The notes: generated by a model from the sequence alone, not told the origin. Shown: positions 24,881-33,513, numbered from the stretch's first letter. The stretch: 64,000 nucleotides of DNA from Anaerovibrio sp. RM50 (GCF_000622005.1 NZ_JHWV01000008.1:85836-149835); one strand, 5' to 3'. Made by a program: numbers and translations.

Positions 24881-25138
24881 ATGGATCCGGTTTATATTTC
24901 AATTATTATTTTGGTGGCATCACTGGTAGTCTTTTTCCTGATTTTCAAAGCCTACAGAGATGAAGGCAAGACGCCAAGATTCTACAGAAAAGCTGCTATC
25001 CTCTTTGGTATTCTTACAGTATTAAATGTTGCCGAAGCAATGGTGCGAGGTGGAGCTGACATCATGCTCATAATTTGTACTGTATTAACCTCAGTGGCAA
25101 CAGCAGTGAACTGGCGCATTTACAAGAAGGGGGAGTGA
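24881..25138 (+). CDS. Small membrane protein, unknown
   Basis: An 85-residue protein with three predicted membrane helices: about 4-24 (YISIIILVASLVVFFLIF), 40-56 and 62-78. A basic loop (KAYRDEGKTPRFYRK) lies between the first two. The ATG at 24881 has a GGAGG site 8 bases upstream. Upstream is a 6-bp inverted repeat TGATAC/GTATCA (24833-24851) that may be an operator; it also resembles half of the origin iteron. The next gene starts 5 bases after its stop, so the two form an operon. Confidence 0.65.
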   Translation: MDPVYISIIILVASLVVFFLIFKAYRDEGKTPRFYRKAAILFGILTVLNVAEAMVRGGADIMLIICTVLTSVATAVNWRIYKKGE

Positions 25139-25143
25139 ATCCT

Positions 25144-25338
25144 ATGGATATAATGAGCATTGCTTCTTTGTCAGTAGAAATGCATCAGCAAGAGGATGCA
25201 ATGTCTATTGGCACAGCTGTAATGAAAATGGCCATGGATACCCAGACTGAAATGATGGATGGCATGCTGGATGCAATGGGGGCTGCGGAGGTGGCTGCTA
25301 TGACTGGTATCGGTCAGAACATTGACATCATGGCATAA
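25144..25338 (+). CDS. YjfB-family protein (putative motility-related)
   Basis: A 64-residue Met-rich protein matching the small YjfB family: MDIMSIASLSVEMHQQ, then AMSIGTAVMKMAMDTQ and the Met/Ala-rich centre ending in GIGQNIDIMA. The family is annotated as putative motility protein but its function is not established. The ATG at 25144 has an AAGGGGGAG site inside the end of the upstream gene. It is followed by a terminator, closing a two-gene operon with the small membrane protein. Confidence 0.75.
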   Translation: MDIMSIASLSVEMHQQEDAMSIGTAVMKMAMDTQTEMMDGMLDAMGAAEVAAMTGIGQNIDIMA

Positions 25339-25353
25339 GACTGCCATAAGGTG

Positions 25354-25391
25354 AAAAGTCCACTACCTACCTATTAGGTGGTGGATTTTTT
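25354..25391 (+). terminator. Terminator after the YjfB-like gene
   Basis: Stem TCCACTACCT / AGGTGGTGGA with a 7-nt loop followed by six T. Confidence 0.9.
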
Positions 25392-25547
25392 CATGGCGAA
25401 TATTAGTAAATTAGTCAGATATTGCTTGCTATATAGGGGCATTTAATGGCAAAATAATAGGGTATCTGGGAAATTATATCGGATAAAATAAAACTATACT
25501 ATTTTGATAGGTTTTAAACGCCGATCAGTATAGAAAAAGGAGTTATT

Positions 25548-26063
25548 ATGAGTACAAAAAAGACGGTGTTTGCGGGATTTTTTGTGGCCTTGGGTGTGCT
25601 TTTGCCCATAGCTTTTCATGCTTTTGGGCCCGTGGCCAGGATTTTATCCCCCATGCATATTCCCGTGTTTTTGGGTGGTCTGATTTTAGGCCCTGTATAT
25701 GGACTTATTGTAGGTGTGGTTACACCAGTTATTAGCAGCTTTTTGACGGGTATGCCTCCATTGATGCCTATGCTGCCAATGATGGTGGCAGAGCTGGGAG
25801 TGTACGGCCTGGTTTCCGGGCTTTTGAGCCGTAAGCTGAATCCATGGCTGGCCATGCTGGGGGCCATTATCTGCGGCCGTGCCATAATAGTGGTGGTGCT
25901 TCTTCTCTTTGGGGAAATGCTGCAGATTAAGGCTGATCCAATTACCTATGTGTGGGGTGGGATTATGACAGGAGCCCCGGGCATTGTGATACAGCTTCTG
26001 TTGATTCCATTTGTTGTTAAGCAGCTGAAGATGGCCTTTTCACATCATGAGCTGTTTAATTAG
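25548..26063 (+). CDS. ECF transporter S component
   Basis: A 171-residue membrane protein with five or six helices. The pattern LSPMHIPVFLGGLILGPVYG followed by GMPPLMPMLPMMVAELGVYG is typical of one group of ECF-type S components, which bind a vitamin or cofactor and dock on a shared EcfAAT energising module. The substrate cannot be told from sequence. The ATG has an AAAGGAG site. It ends 65 bases before the start of a TonB-dependent receptor in the same direction, so the pair probably moves one substrate across the outer and then the inner membrane. No riboswitch is recognisable upstream (25392-25547). Confidence 0.75.
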   Translation: MSTKKTVFAGFFVALGVLLPIAFHAFGPVARILSPMHIPVFLGGLILGPVYGLIVGVVTPVISSFLTGMPPLMPMLPMMVAELGVYGLVSGLLSRKLNPWLAMLGAIICGRAIIVVVLLLFGEMLQIKADPITYVWGGIMTGAPGIVIQLLLIPFVVKQLKMAFSHHELFN

Positions 26064-26127
26064 GAAACAAATAATCCTTAGAAAAAATGATATAAGTAAA
26101 AAATATTACATGTTTGGGAGCAAGTTA

Positions 26128-28152
26128 ATGAGAAAGTGGAAGATTTTAAGCGGTTTGTTGTGTCTCAGTCTGGTTACGGGCAGCGCCTACGCCGCCGAGT
26201 TAGTCAACTATGGCGATGAAGAAGTGGTGGTATATGGCGATCAGGCCACTGATAATCAGGTGGATACCGTTATCGATATGAAGGACTACAAGGGAGAGGT
26301 CAAGTCTGTCCCTGAGATTCTTCGCGGTACTGCGGGAATTCAGATTCAGGAAAAGCCCGTGGGAGGCGCTGAGGACCAGAGTGTAAAGCTCCGTGGTCAT
26401 GACAGCCGCCGCTTTATTGTGCTGGTGGACGGTGTTCCCCAGAAAAATTCCGGAGTTATGGGGGGCAGCTATTTCAGCTGGGATTCCATACCTGCGGATA
26501 TGATTGAAAAAATCGAGATTATTAAGGGCGCCAAGTCCTTTAAGTATGGCCAGACCGAGGGCGGTGTTATTAATATTATCACCAAACAGGCCTACGGCGG
26601 TCAGATAAAGTTTGCCATGGGCAGCAGAAGACTCCGCCAGACAGCCTTTAATTACAAGGGCTCTGCTGACAATTTTGACTTTGGCATTAACTATCTCTAT
26701 GAGTCCCAGGACGCTTATCTGAGAAATGCGGATTATGGCAACAAGCTATTTGGCCTGAGTCTGGGATACCATTTTAGCAAAACTGACACCATTAAGGTGA
26801 ATTTCCAGCATAACCGCACCCATGTGGGCCGTGTTGTACAGAATATTCCGGGTACTGCGGGATACAATCCATATTACCCTACCACACTTTTTGGGGATGC
26901 ATACGGCAATGATCAGGCCTTTGGCGTATTGCCTGGAGATGGGAGCCATACCATTGCCACTGGCAACCGCTTCGATATTTCCTATGAATCCAAAAGGGAC
27001 AGCGGTAATGACCTACTTACCTACTGGCAGAATAACGAGGAGTTACATGAGGTAAAGGTTGTTAATGGTGCTGTTAGTTATGACCGTTACAATACCAGTG
27101 ACAAGTCCTCTGGTTATATTTATCGGGGTACTCAGGTGCTGGATGACAAGCATGAGCTGGCTTTCGGCGGCGAGTATAACCGTCTGCGTTATGGCTATGG
27201 TTGGTACAAGGGGGCAAAACCAGCTACTGCCCAGGAACTTTATCCATCCCAGAAGGCTGATACTTGGGGCCTTTATTTAGGGGATACCTGGACCATGGAC
27301 AAGCGTTGGACCCTGGAATATGGTCTCCGCTATGATACCATGCGCGCTGACCGGGATGATGACAGGGCTTCAGCAAAGATAAAATCCTACAGTGACAGCG
27401 GATTTTCTCCAAAGATTACTGCTACTTTAAAGCATGATGAAAAGACCACCACCAGCTTTTCCATCAACCGCATTTGGCGCAGTCCGTCCATGGCAGAGTT
27501 CTACTGGTATTATATGGATTTAACGGGCAACAATAATAGAAGTGGTGAGTTGAAGCCGGAAAAGGGCTGGGGCTATGATTTGTCCGTGGCCCACAGCTTC
27601 AGTGACAAATATGACACCAAGGTGTCTTTGTTCTACCAGAATTTCAGCTCCTTCATTAATTTCCTTCACACAAGACCATTCAACGTGTATATGCTGAACG
27701 GTGTGAAGATTTGGGGCTTTGAGTGGGAGAACAGCTATAGGTTCGATGATTATTCCTCTGTTTATCTTAACTACACCAACCAGCATACATCCAAGGACGG
27801 TGTAAAGGCTTATGACAGCACAGGGCTCAACGATGAGCTGGATTACCGCCCACGCCACATGCTTTCCCTGGGCTACAAGTTCAAGAGGGATAGCTGGACC
27901 TTCCAGTACGATATGAATTACGTTGGCAGCCAGAAGGCAAAATACGGCTATCCTTACGCCGCTCCGGGTACAACCCGTATTGTGGATCTGGGGGGCTACG
28001 CCGTACACAATATTTCTTTGACAAAAGAATTTGATAAGCAGACAAGCGCCAACTTTACGGTGTATAATTTATTTGACAAGGACTACAGCGAAATCTACGG
28101 CTATCCAATGGAGGGCCGCACCTACGTGCTGAGCTGCAGCTATAATTTCTGA
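26128..28152 (+). CDS. TonB-dependent outer-membrane receptor
   Basis: A 674-residue protein with a signal peptide (ILSGLLCLSLVTGSAYA), a TonB-box-like EEVVVYGD near the mature N-terminus, a plug domain (about 45-155; VPEILRGTAGIQIQEKPVGG, IEIIKGAKSFKYGQTEGGVI), and a 22-strand barrel ending in the aromatic C-terminus CSYNF. The ATG at 26128 has a GGGAG site; in-frame upstream starts would spoil the signal peptide. Presence of this gene shows a diderm cell. Paired with the ECF S component upstream, it probably imports a cofactor or vitamin rather than a siderophore; that is inference from the neighbour. A terminator is not evident before the next gene. Confidence 0.93.
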   Translation: MRKWKILSGLLCLSLVTGSAYAAELVNYGDEEVVVYGDQATDNQVDTVIDMKDYKGEVKSVPEILRGTAGIQIQEKPVGGAEDQSVKLRGHDSRRFIVLVDGVPQKNSGVMGGSYFSWDSIPADMIEKIEIIKGAKSFKYGQTEGGVINIITKQAYGGQIKFAMGSRRLRQTAFNYKGSADNFDFGINYLYESQDAYLRNADYGNKLFGLSLGYHFSKTDTIKVNFQHNRTHVGRVVQNIPGTAGYNPYYPTTLFGDAYGNDQAFGVLPGDGSHTIATGNRFDISYESKRDSGNDLLTYWQNNEELHEVKVVNGAVSYDRYNTSDKSSGYIYRGTQVLDDKHELAFGGEYNRLRYGYGWYKGAKPATAQELYPSQKADTWGLYLGDTWTMDKRWTLEYGLRYDTMRADRDDDRASAKIKSYSDSGFSPKITATLKHDEKTTTSFSINRIWRSPSMAEFYWYYMDLTGNNNRSGELKPEKGWGYDLSVAHSFSDKYDTKVSLFYQNFSSFINFLHTRPFNVYMLNGVKIWGFEWENSYRFDDYSSVYLNYTNQHTSKDGVKAYDSTGLNDELDYRPRHMLSLGYKFKRDSWTFQYDMNYVGSQKAKYGYPYAAPGTTRIVDLGGYAVHNISLTKEFDKQTSANFTVYNLFDKDYSEIYGYPMEGRTYVLSCSYNF

Positions 28153-28198
28153 AAATTAACATTACTTTAAGGGAATTCCTCGGGGGGAAATATTGGGC

Positions 28199-29116
28199 AT
28201 GAAGCACTTTGTAAGGAAGTATCATGTAAAAAGAAATATTTTGAAATATTCTTTGATTGTACTGGGCTGTCTTATTGCCAGCGTGGGCATCAATGCCTGT
28301 TATGTACCGGCTCACCTTTTGACAGGGGGAGTTACGGGTATTTCCATGATTATGCTGTTCTCCTTTGGTTTTCCTTTGGGTATCCAGTCCATACTGTACA
28401 ATATTCCACTTCTGATTGCGGCCTATTTTTATCTGGGCAAGCGCTATCTCATGGATGTGATTGTGGGAACAGTGGTATTTTCCTTCTGTCTGGACCTTAC
28501 CAAATTCTTGAATGACTACCATCTGGTGCCGGACCACATGCTGTCGGCCATTTTCGGCGGTGTGTTGTGCGGTATCGGCTATGGCATTGTATTCAGGAAT
28601 AACGCCAGTACCGGCGGCTTTGATATTATCGGGGCCATTGTGAAGAAGTACTATTCCTTTGATATGGGCGTGGTTATTTTTTCCTTTAACTGTATGCTGA
28701 TGCTGGTGGCAGGGGCCCTTTTCGGTGTTACCCAGGCCATGTTTACCCTTATTGGCATGTTCGTGGCGGCAAATGTGACGGACAAGGTAATAGCGGGTAT
28801 AAACCACAGAAAGGCTATCCTTATTGTGTCCAACAAGTCACGGGAAATTGCCGACGGAATTATCTATGAGGTTGGTAGGGGAGTCACCTTTATCCACGGT
28901 CAGGGGGCTTACAGCCAGGCCGAGCGGGATATTGTCTTTGTGGTGGTGAAAACTACCCAGATTGCCAAGATAAAGTCCATTGTCAATACCGTGGACAGGG
29001 CCGCCTTTATGCTTATTGTATCCGCCAACGAAGTGCTGGGCAGGGGCTTCACCTTGCCGGGCATTGAGCTGGAGAAGCTGCGTCAGGGCAGAACACCTGT
29101 GGAGACAGATGACTAA
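28199..29116 (+). CDS. YitT-family membrane protein (copy 1)
   Basis: A 305-residue protein: five to six helices in the first 200 residues (LIVLGCLIASVGINACYVPA, LLTGGVTGISMIMLFSFG, GNNASTGG-type motif written here as NNASTGGFDIIGAIV) followed by a soluble DUF2179 domain (IVSNKSREIADGI, GRGVTFIHGQGAY, ANEVLGRGF). Function is not known; the soluble domain resembles a small ligand-binding fold. The ATG at 28199 is preferred over a TTG at 28193. A paralogue lies at 41271-42164. It follows the TonB receptor by 46 bases and may share its transcript. Confidence 0.85.
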   Translation: MKHFVRKYHVKRNILKYSLIVLGCLIASVGINACYVPAHLLTGGVTGISMIMLFSFGFPLGIQSILYNIPLLIAAYFYLGKRYLMDVIVGTVVFSFCLDLTKFLNDYHLVPDHMLSAIFGGVLCGIGYGIVFRNNASTGGFDIIGAIVKKYYSFDMGVVIFSFNCMLMLVAGALFGVTQAMFTLIGMFVAANVTDKVIAGINHRKAILIVSNKSREIADGIIYEVGRGVTFIHGQGAYSQAERDIVFVVVKTTQIAKIKSIVNTVDRAAFMLIVSANEVLGRGFTLPGIELEKLRQGRTPVETDD

Positions 29117-29193
29117 TATGGCGATTTTAGGTTTACAATTTTACCCATATTTGCTATAGTTATGGGTAGAGTTTGTTAAATGGAGGTTTAAAT

Positions 29194-29604
29194 ATGTTAC
29201 AACAGATATCTCTTTTCACGGAAAATAAGCAGGGGGGATTGGTAAAGATTACCTCTGTTCTCGCCAAGTCAAATATAAACATCTACACCATGCTGGCCAA
29301 TGACAGCGCGGAATTTGGTATTATCCGCCTTATAGTGGACAGGCCTGATGAGGCCATCGATGCTCTGAAGGCGGCGGGCTACCAGTGCCGTCTGGACAAG
29401 GTTATTGCGGTAACCATGGAGGATGTTCCGGGGTATCTGGACAAGATTTTGTCCGCCGTGGACGGGGCAAATATCGATATCTGTTATCTGTACATTTCCT
29501 TTGACCGTGCTACGGGTAAGCCAGTGGCTGTATTCAAGACCAACGAGCCTGAAACCGCCACCTTCCTTTTGGGCAAGGGCTTCAATCTCATCGAGACATT
29601 CTAA
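29194..29604 (+). CDS. Tandem ACT-domain protein
   Basis: A 136-residue protein made of two ACT domains (about 1-68 and 70-136). The first starts LQQISLFTENKQGGLVKITS, the second VIAVTMEDVPGYLDKILSAV. Stand-alone double-ACT proteins bind amino acids and are often encoded near amino-acid or aryl-acetate metabolism genes; the ligand here is unknown. The ATG at 29194 has a GGAGG site. A terminator hairpin follows and overlaps the leader of the ZIP transporter gene. Confidence 0.85.
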   Translation: MLQQISLFTENKQGGLVKITSVLAKSNINIYTMLANDSAEFGIIRLIVDRPDEAIDALKAAGYQCRLDKVIAVTMEDVPGYLDKILSAVDGANIDICYLYISFDRATGKPVAVFKTNEPETATFLLGKGFNLIETF

Positions 29605-29657
29605 TTGAGATATTCTTATATAGAAGCTATTTGGAAAAATAGCATATAATGCAATCA

Positions 29658-29692
29658 AAAAGCAGAGTCATGGTTATTGGCTCTGCTTTTCT
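29658..29692 (+). terminator. Terminator between the ACT and ZIP genes
   Basis: Stem AAAAGCAGAG / CTCTGCTTTT with a loop of about 13 nt, ending in TTTTCTT. Confidence 0.75.
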
Positions 29693-29709
29693 TGAAAAGA
29701 GGTGGAAAA

Positions 29710-30498
29710 ATGTCAGTTGAAATAATTCAGGGGCTCCTTATTCCATTTTTGGGCACAAGTCTGGGGGCGGGCTGTGTATTTTTTATGAAGGAGCAGTTGA
29801 ATCCCTTGGTGCAAAGGGGACTGCTGGGCTTTGCGGCGGGTATTATGGTGGCGGCCTCGGTGTGGAGCCTTTTGATACCCTCCATGGAGCAGGCCATTGA
29901 CAGCTGGGGGGATGTGCTGAGCTGTATTCCTGCCGTAACGGGCTTCTGGGCGGGAATACTTTTTCTGCTGCTGTTGGACTATCTCATTCCCCATCAGCAT
30001 TTAAACAGTGAGGAAAGTGAGGGCCTGAAATGCACCGCAGCCAAGTCCACCATGATGGTGCTGGCAGTGGTCCTTCATAACATTCCTGAGGGTATGGCAG
30101 TAGGCGTTTTGTACGCAAGCTGGTATAATGGGGCGGCTGATATCACCCTGGGGGCGGCCATAGCCCTGTCTGTGGGTATTGCCATTCAGAATTTCCCCGA
30201 AGGAGCCATTATATCCATGCCACTGAGGGCAGAAGGCCTGTCAAAGGCCAGATCCTTTGTGTATGGTGTCCTTTCCGGGGTGGTGGAGCCCCTGGGGGCG
30301 GCCCTGACCATTATATTTGCAAGTATCATTATCCCAGTGCTGCCCTTTTTGCTGAGTTTTGCGGCGGGCGCCATGCTGTATGTGGTGGTGGAGGAAATAA
30401 TCCCCGAAATGTCCGAAGGGGAGCACTCCAATATAGGAACCATCATGTTCGCCGTAGGGTTTTCACTGATGATGGTACTGGACACCACCTTGGGATAA
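29710..30498 (+). CDS. ZIP-family metal transporter
   Basis: A 262-residue inner-membrane protein with about eight helices. The metal-binding motifs of ZIP transporters are present: HNIPEGMAVG in helix IV and NFPEGAIISMP in helix V, with a variable loop containing HQHLNSEESEG. ZIP proteins import Zn2+, Fe2+ or Mn2+; this type is closest to the ZupT/GufA group. The ATG at 29710 has an AGAGGTGG site. It stands alone between a terminator and a small broken gene. Confidence 0.88.
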   Translation: MSVEIIQGLLIPFLGTSLGAGCVFFMKEQLNPLVQRGLLGFAAGIMVAASVWSLLIPSMEQAIDSWGDVLSCIPAVTGFWAGILFLLLLDYLIPHQHLNSEESEGLKCTAAKSTMMVLAVVLHNIPEGMAVGVLYASWYNGAADITLGAAIALSVGIAIQNFPEGAIISMPLRAEGLSKARSFVYGVLSGVVEPLGAALTIIFASIIIPVLPFLLSFAAGAMLYVVVEEIIPEMSEGEHSNIGTIMFAVGFSLMMVLDTTLG

Positions 30499-30525
30499 AT
30501 AAGCGAAGAATGGAGGCGAGAGTAT

Positions 30526-30697
30526 ATGACTTTGGCTTTGGAAATTGAGAAAGAGAAGAAAAAAGAACGGGATAAGGCTGTAATCGAAACCTTATTTTCT
30601 TTGGTGAAAAAAATCAAGAATTACTGAGGAAGAAGCTGCTGAAGAGGCTGGTATTACTGTCGTTGAACTCAGAGAACTGGTTGATTCGATGTCTTGA
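30526..30697 (+). pseudogene. Frameshifted small ORF, remnant
   Basis: An ATG at 30526 with a GGAGG site opens MTLALEIEKEKKKERDKAVI and stops at 30627 after 33 codons. Moving one frame at the A-run (about 30605-30612) continues as ITEEEAAEEAGITVVELREL to a stop at 30697. The joined product (about 57 residues) looks like the C-terminal tail of an Rpn/PD-(D/E)XK transposase-type protein, which often ends in 'iteeeaA..agit.eel..l'. So this is either a truncated, frameshifted remnant or a small gene with slippage at seven A. It marks the left side of the AT-rich block with the DpnI-like genes. Confidence 0.5.
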
Positions 30698-30722
30698 TGA
30701 CTAAACCTGCTTTATAGCTTTT

Positions 30723-30748
30723 AAGGCGTGCTACGGCACGCCTTTTAT
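30723..30748 (+). terminator. Terminator
   Basis: Stem AAGGCGTGC / GCACGCCTT with a TACG tetraloop followed by TTATG. Confidence 0.8.
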
Positions 30749-30918
30749 GATGTACTTTATTTGTGACAATATTGATTTTATCGCATATATGTTCTACAAT
30801 AATTATTGAAAAATGGATATTATATAGGAATTAATTACAAGTTTATTGCAATATATTAGAACGTGTGGAATAATAATTTTTAACTAATTATTATTTGAAA
30901 AATGCCGGAGGTAGTGAC

Positions 30919-31695
30919 GTGAATATATACATGGATGCTAGTTTGGGCTTGAAATATAATAGCCCTCAGCAACAGGCACGGGTTATAACAGAAAACTGGA
31001 TGTCTGAAAATATGTACTGTGTTATGTGTGGAGAACACCACTTGAAGCATTTGGAAAATAACAAACCAGTAGCTGATTTAATATGTCCGGCTTGCCAGAA
31101 TATTTTTGAATTGAAAAGTCATAATGGTCATTTTGGCTCACTAATTGCTGATGGAGCCTATGATACCATGCTGGCCAGGTTGATGGATGATAATAACCCT
31201 CATTTATTTGTTATGGAATATAAACGCAAAGAATGCATAGTAGAAAATCTTTGGATTATTCCCAGTTATTTTTTTACTCCGGATATTATTATAAAACGAA
31301 ATCCTTTACCACCAACAGCCCGCCGTGCAGGATGGACGGGGTGTAATATAGCTTGGAAGAATATTCCGGTTCTGGGCAAAATCCCTGTTATTTATCAGCA
31401 GGAAGTCCTTGAACCTAAATTTGTGTGTGAAAAAGTATCCGCCACGATGGCATTGGCGACTTCAAAGATACAGGCAAGGGGCTGGCTTATGGACGTGCTT
31501 TATTGTCTGCAACAGATAGGCAAGGAATATTTCACACTTGATGATGTATATGCTTTTACAGATTATTTACAGGAGCGGCACAGAGAAAATCACAATGTTC
31601 AACCTAAAATTCGCCAACAGCTACAATTTTTAAGGGATAAAGGATTTGTTGAATTCTTAGGAAGAGGATCGTATCATATAGTAAATAAGGAATAG
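30919..31695 (+). CDS. dpnC: DpnI-like methyl-directed restriction endonuclease
   Basis: A 258-residue homologue of R.DpnI, which cuts GATC only when adenine is methylated. The order of motifs matches DpnI closely: a Zn-binding CVMCGEHHLKHLENNKPVAD, CPAC, the catalytic D...ELKS core (FELKSHNGHF), DGAYDTMLARL, PLPPTARRAGWTGCNI, and a C-terminal winged helix (IRQQLQFLRDKGFVEFLGRG) that also reads methyl-adenine in DpnI. The GTG at 30919 is chosen because GGAGGT lies 6 bases upstream. The protein should destroy Dam-methylated incoming DNA, so the host must leave GATC unmethylated. A DpnD-like gene follows by 28 bases. The AT-rich composition suggests transfer. Confidence 0.9.
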   Translation: MNIYMDASLGLKYNSPQQQARVITENWMSENMYCVMCGEHHLKHLENNKPVADLICPACQNIFELKSHNGHFGSLIADGAYDTMLARLMDDNNPHLFVMEYKRKECIVENLWIIPSYFFTPDIIIKRNPLPPTARRAGWTGCNIAWKNIPVLGKIPVIYQQEVLEPKFVCEKVSATMALATSKIQARGWLMDVLYCLQQIGKEYFTLDDVYAFTDYLQERHRENHNVQPKIRQQLQFLRDKGFVEFLGRGSYHIVNKE

Positions 31696-31723
31696 TAATA
31701 AATATTATTTTGGGGGTGTAAAT

Positions 31724-32092
31724 GTGAAATTTAATGTGGTGATTCAAGAAGTATATGAGAAAAAGATAGCCGTGGAGGCTGAAAACTGGCGTGAAGCTTT
31801 AATGAAAACCAATAAAGAACATGATAGAGGTGCGTTTATATTTGAAGATGACGACTTAAAAGAATGTAATGTAGGGGTCGATGGGTGGCCGTATCAGATT
31901 TTTGATAAATGGACGATTGAAGATGTGGAAGAATATGTTAAAAATCATCCTGCGTGGTCTAAAATGAATTTGAGTGAAAACGAAACACGGCAAGCGTTAC
32001 ATCTAATGGAAATGGATGATGATAAAAAAGGTTTTAGTTGGACAAAAATGGATAAAGAACTTGCTATTGTCATAAACAATAGGCAACATTAA
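31724..32092 (+). CDS. dpnD: DpnD/PcfM-like protein
   Basis: A 122-residue protein whose N-terminal half has the DpnD-PcfM pattern: FNVVIQEVYEKKIAVEAENW, then EALMKTNKE and a DDDL segment. In the pneumococcal DpnI cassette the gene after dpnC is dpnD, of unknown role; the gene order here is the same. The start is a GTG at 31724 with a GGGGG site. The C-terminal half (about 60-122) is acidic and helical, without a known motif. AT-rich like its neighbour. Confidence 0.7.
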   Translation: MKFNVVIQEVYEKKIAVEAENWREALMKTNKEHDRGAFIFEDDDLKECNVGVDGWPYQIFDKWTIEDVEEYVKNHPAWSKMNLSENETRQALHLMEMDDDKKGFSWTKMDKELAIVINNRQH

Positions 32093-32140
32093 AGTAAAAA
32101 CAACAAGTCACCAAGTATATTATGGCTGGAGGGATAATCA

Positions 32141-32872
32141 ATGTTTACGAAAAAAATCCTGGGGTTAGGTGTGGCACTTTCCGTATTATTAAGCTGTAAC
32201 AGTGTTGTTTTGGCGGATGCTGATATTCATCAGAGTACACCACAAACCAATTTGGTCCAAAGAATAAGAACCGCTGACAAGTTAGACGGACAAAATGGTA
32301 AAGATACTATTAAGGAACGTATTGATAATATAATGGCAGAGTATAATAAGCCATCTACCGAACAGGCAGTAAAGCTTCCTAAGGTTGCAATAATGTATTT
32401 GAACAATTCCAAGTCTACTTATGATGATGAGGTGGACAGAGAAATATTCAAATACTTAAACAATGCGCTGCCTGAAGTAGAGTATGAGTTAATTGATGGT
32501 GCCCCATATATGGAAATACTGAAACAATCAGGCTATGATGATCCAGGTTCGGCAGAACGGGCTGACTTTATGGATGCCTTTGCAAATTCTGGAATAGATT
32601 ATTGTATCTATTTGGAAGTACAGCCATTTATAGCACGTGACAAAATGACTTTTTTCACTATTGGTAAGGATATAACCACTGTTGTGCCGCTTAAGATATT
32701 AAATTTGACAACAGGGAAATATCTGTATAACGGCAAATTTACTGAGAAGGCATCTGACAGTACTGTAATAGGCGGAATTGGAAATAAGTCAGTATCCCTA
32801 AAAGCACTTGATAGTGCGGGCGAGAAAATGTTAAAGGAGATAAAGGAACGTTTGCCTAAAGGGAAAGTATAA
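32141..32872 (+). CDS. Exported protein, unknown
   Basis: A 243-residue protein with a signal peptide (ILGLGVALSVLLSCNSVVLA). The mature part contains VAIMYLNNSKSTYDDEVDRE, FANSGIDYCIYLEVQPF and VPLKILNLTTGKYLYNG, a layout like secreted proteins of Selenomonadaceae that may bind nucleotides or peptidoglycan-linked partners, but no family is certain. The ATG has a GGAGGG site. Composition is AT-rich like the dpn genes; it could be cargo of the same transfer or a native gene. A terminator follows. Confidence 0.6.
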   Translation: MFTKKILGLGVALSVLLSCNSVVLADADIHQSTPQTNLVQRIRTADKLDGQNGKDTIKERIDNIMAEYNKPSTEQAVKLPKVAIMYLNNSKSTYDDEVDREIFKYLNNALPEVEYELIDGAPYMEILKQSGYDDPGSAERADFMDAFANSGIDYCIYLEVQPFIARDKMTFFTIGKDITTVVPLKILNLTTGKYLYNGKFTEKASDSTVIGGIGNKSVSLKALDSAGEKMLKEIKERLPKGKV

Positions 32873-32896
32873 CAATTGAAAATTTTGGCCCATTAA

Positions 32897-32925
32897 AGGC
32901 CCGTTAGCTATCTGCTAGCGGGCCT
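32897..32925 (+). terminator. Terminator closing the dpn block
   Basis: Stem AGGCCCGTTAGC / GCTAGCGGGCCT with a TATCT loop. The T-run is weak (CAATTAATTT), and the convergent mnmM gene lies beyond it, so it may act in both directions. Confidence 0.7.
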
Positions 32926-32952
32926 CAATTAATTTAACGGTTAATTATTCGG

Positions 32953-33513
32953 TTATCTCACCTTTTCAACCAAATACAGATATGGGGCGGTGGCGTCGTG
33001 GTTGGTGAGCTGGCATTTTACCACGGAGTAGTCCTCCTTTGGCAGCTCCTCCAGAAGAATCATCAGGTGTACCCCTTCCTCTTTCCCTGATGGGTGGCCG
33101 GGATAAACCATAATGGAAATAACGCCGTTTACTGCCAGCTGCTTCATGGCATTTTCCACAGCCTTCACAGTAACCTTTGGCACGGTGGTAATGGAGTGGT
33201 CTCCTCCTGGGAGATAGCCCAGATTAAAAACCACCAGATCCAGCTTTTCCGATACCACCTGGCTGATATTTTCGTGGCTGTCCAGCACGTAGGTGATGCT
33301 GTCCTTGAATTCCTCGGTGGTTTTCTTGGTTTTCAGCATGGCTGTTGGCTGGACGTCAAAGGCGTAAATATGGGCATCGGGCTTCATGTGCTGGGCCAGA
33401 TACAATGTGTCCTTGCCGGCGCCGGAAGTGGCATCCACGATTACCTTGGCTGTTTCAAGGGATTTTGACCACACCCCCTGGGCGATGGTCAGCATATTTG
33501 CCGCAGTCTGCAT
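32953..33513 (-). CDS. mnmM: tRNA mnm5s2U34 methyltransferase (YtqB/MnmM)
   Basis: A 186-residue class I SAM methyltransferase of the rRNA_methylase/YtqB family. SAM motif I is VDATSGAGKDTLYLA, with AFDVQPTAML and FNLGYLPGGDHSITT downstream. The B. subtilis homologue methylates nm5s2U34 in tRNA to mnm5s2U34. Length fits the family. The ATG has a GGAGG site. It is codirectional with the DAHP synthase gene upstream (38-base gap), so the two are probably co-transcribed. Confidence 0.88.
   Translation of the reverse strand: MQTAANMLTIAQGVWSKSLETAKVIVDATSGAGKDTLYLAQHMKPDAHIYAFDVQPTAMLKTKKTTEEFKDSITYVLDSHENISQVVSEKLDLVVFNLGYLPGGDHSITTVPKVTVKAVENAMKQLAVNGVISIMVYPGHPSGKEEGVHLMILLEELPKEDYSVVKCQLTNHDATAPYLYLVEKVR

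Noticed and set aside
25392..25547. A riboswitch before the ECF S component gene
   Set aside because: No conserved riboswitch core (cobalamin, TPP, FMN, preQ1) could be recognised in the 155 bases.
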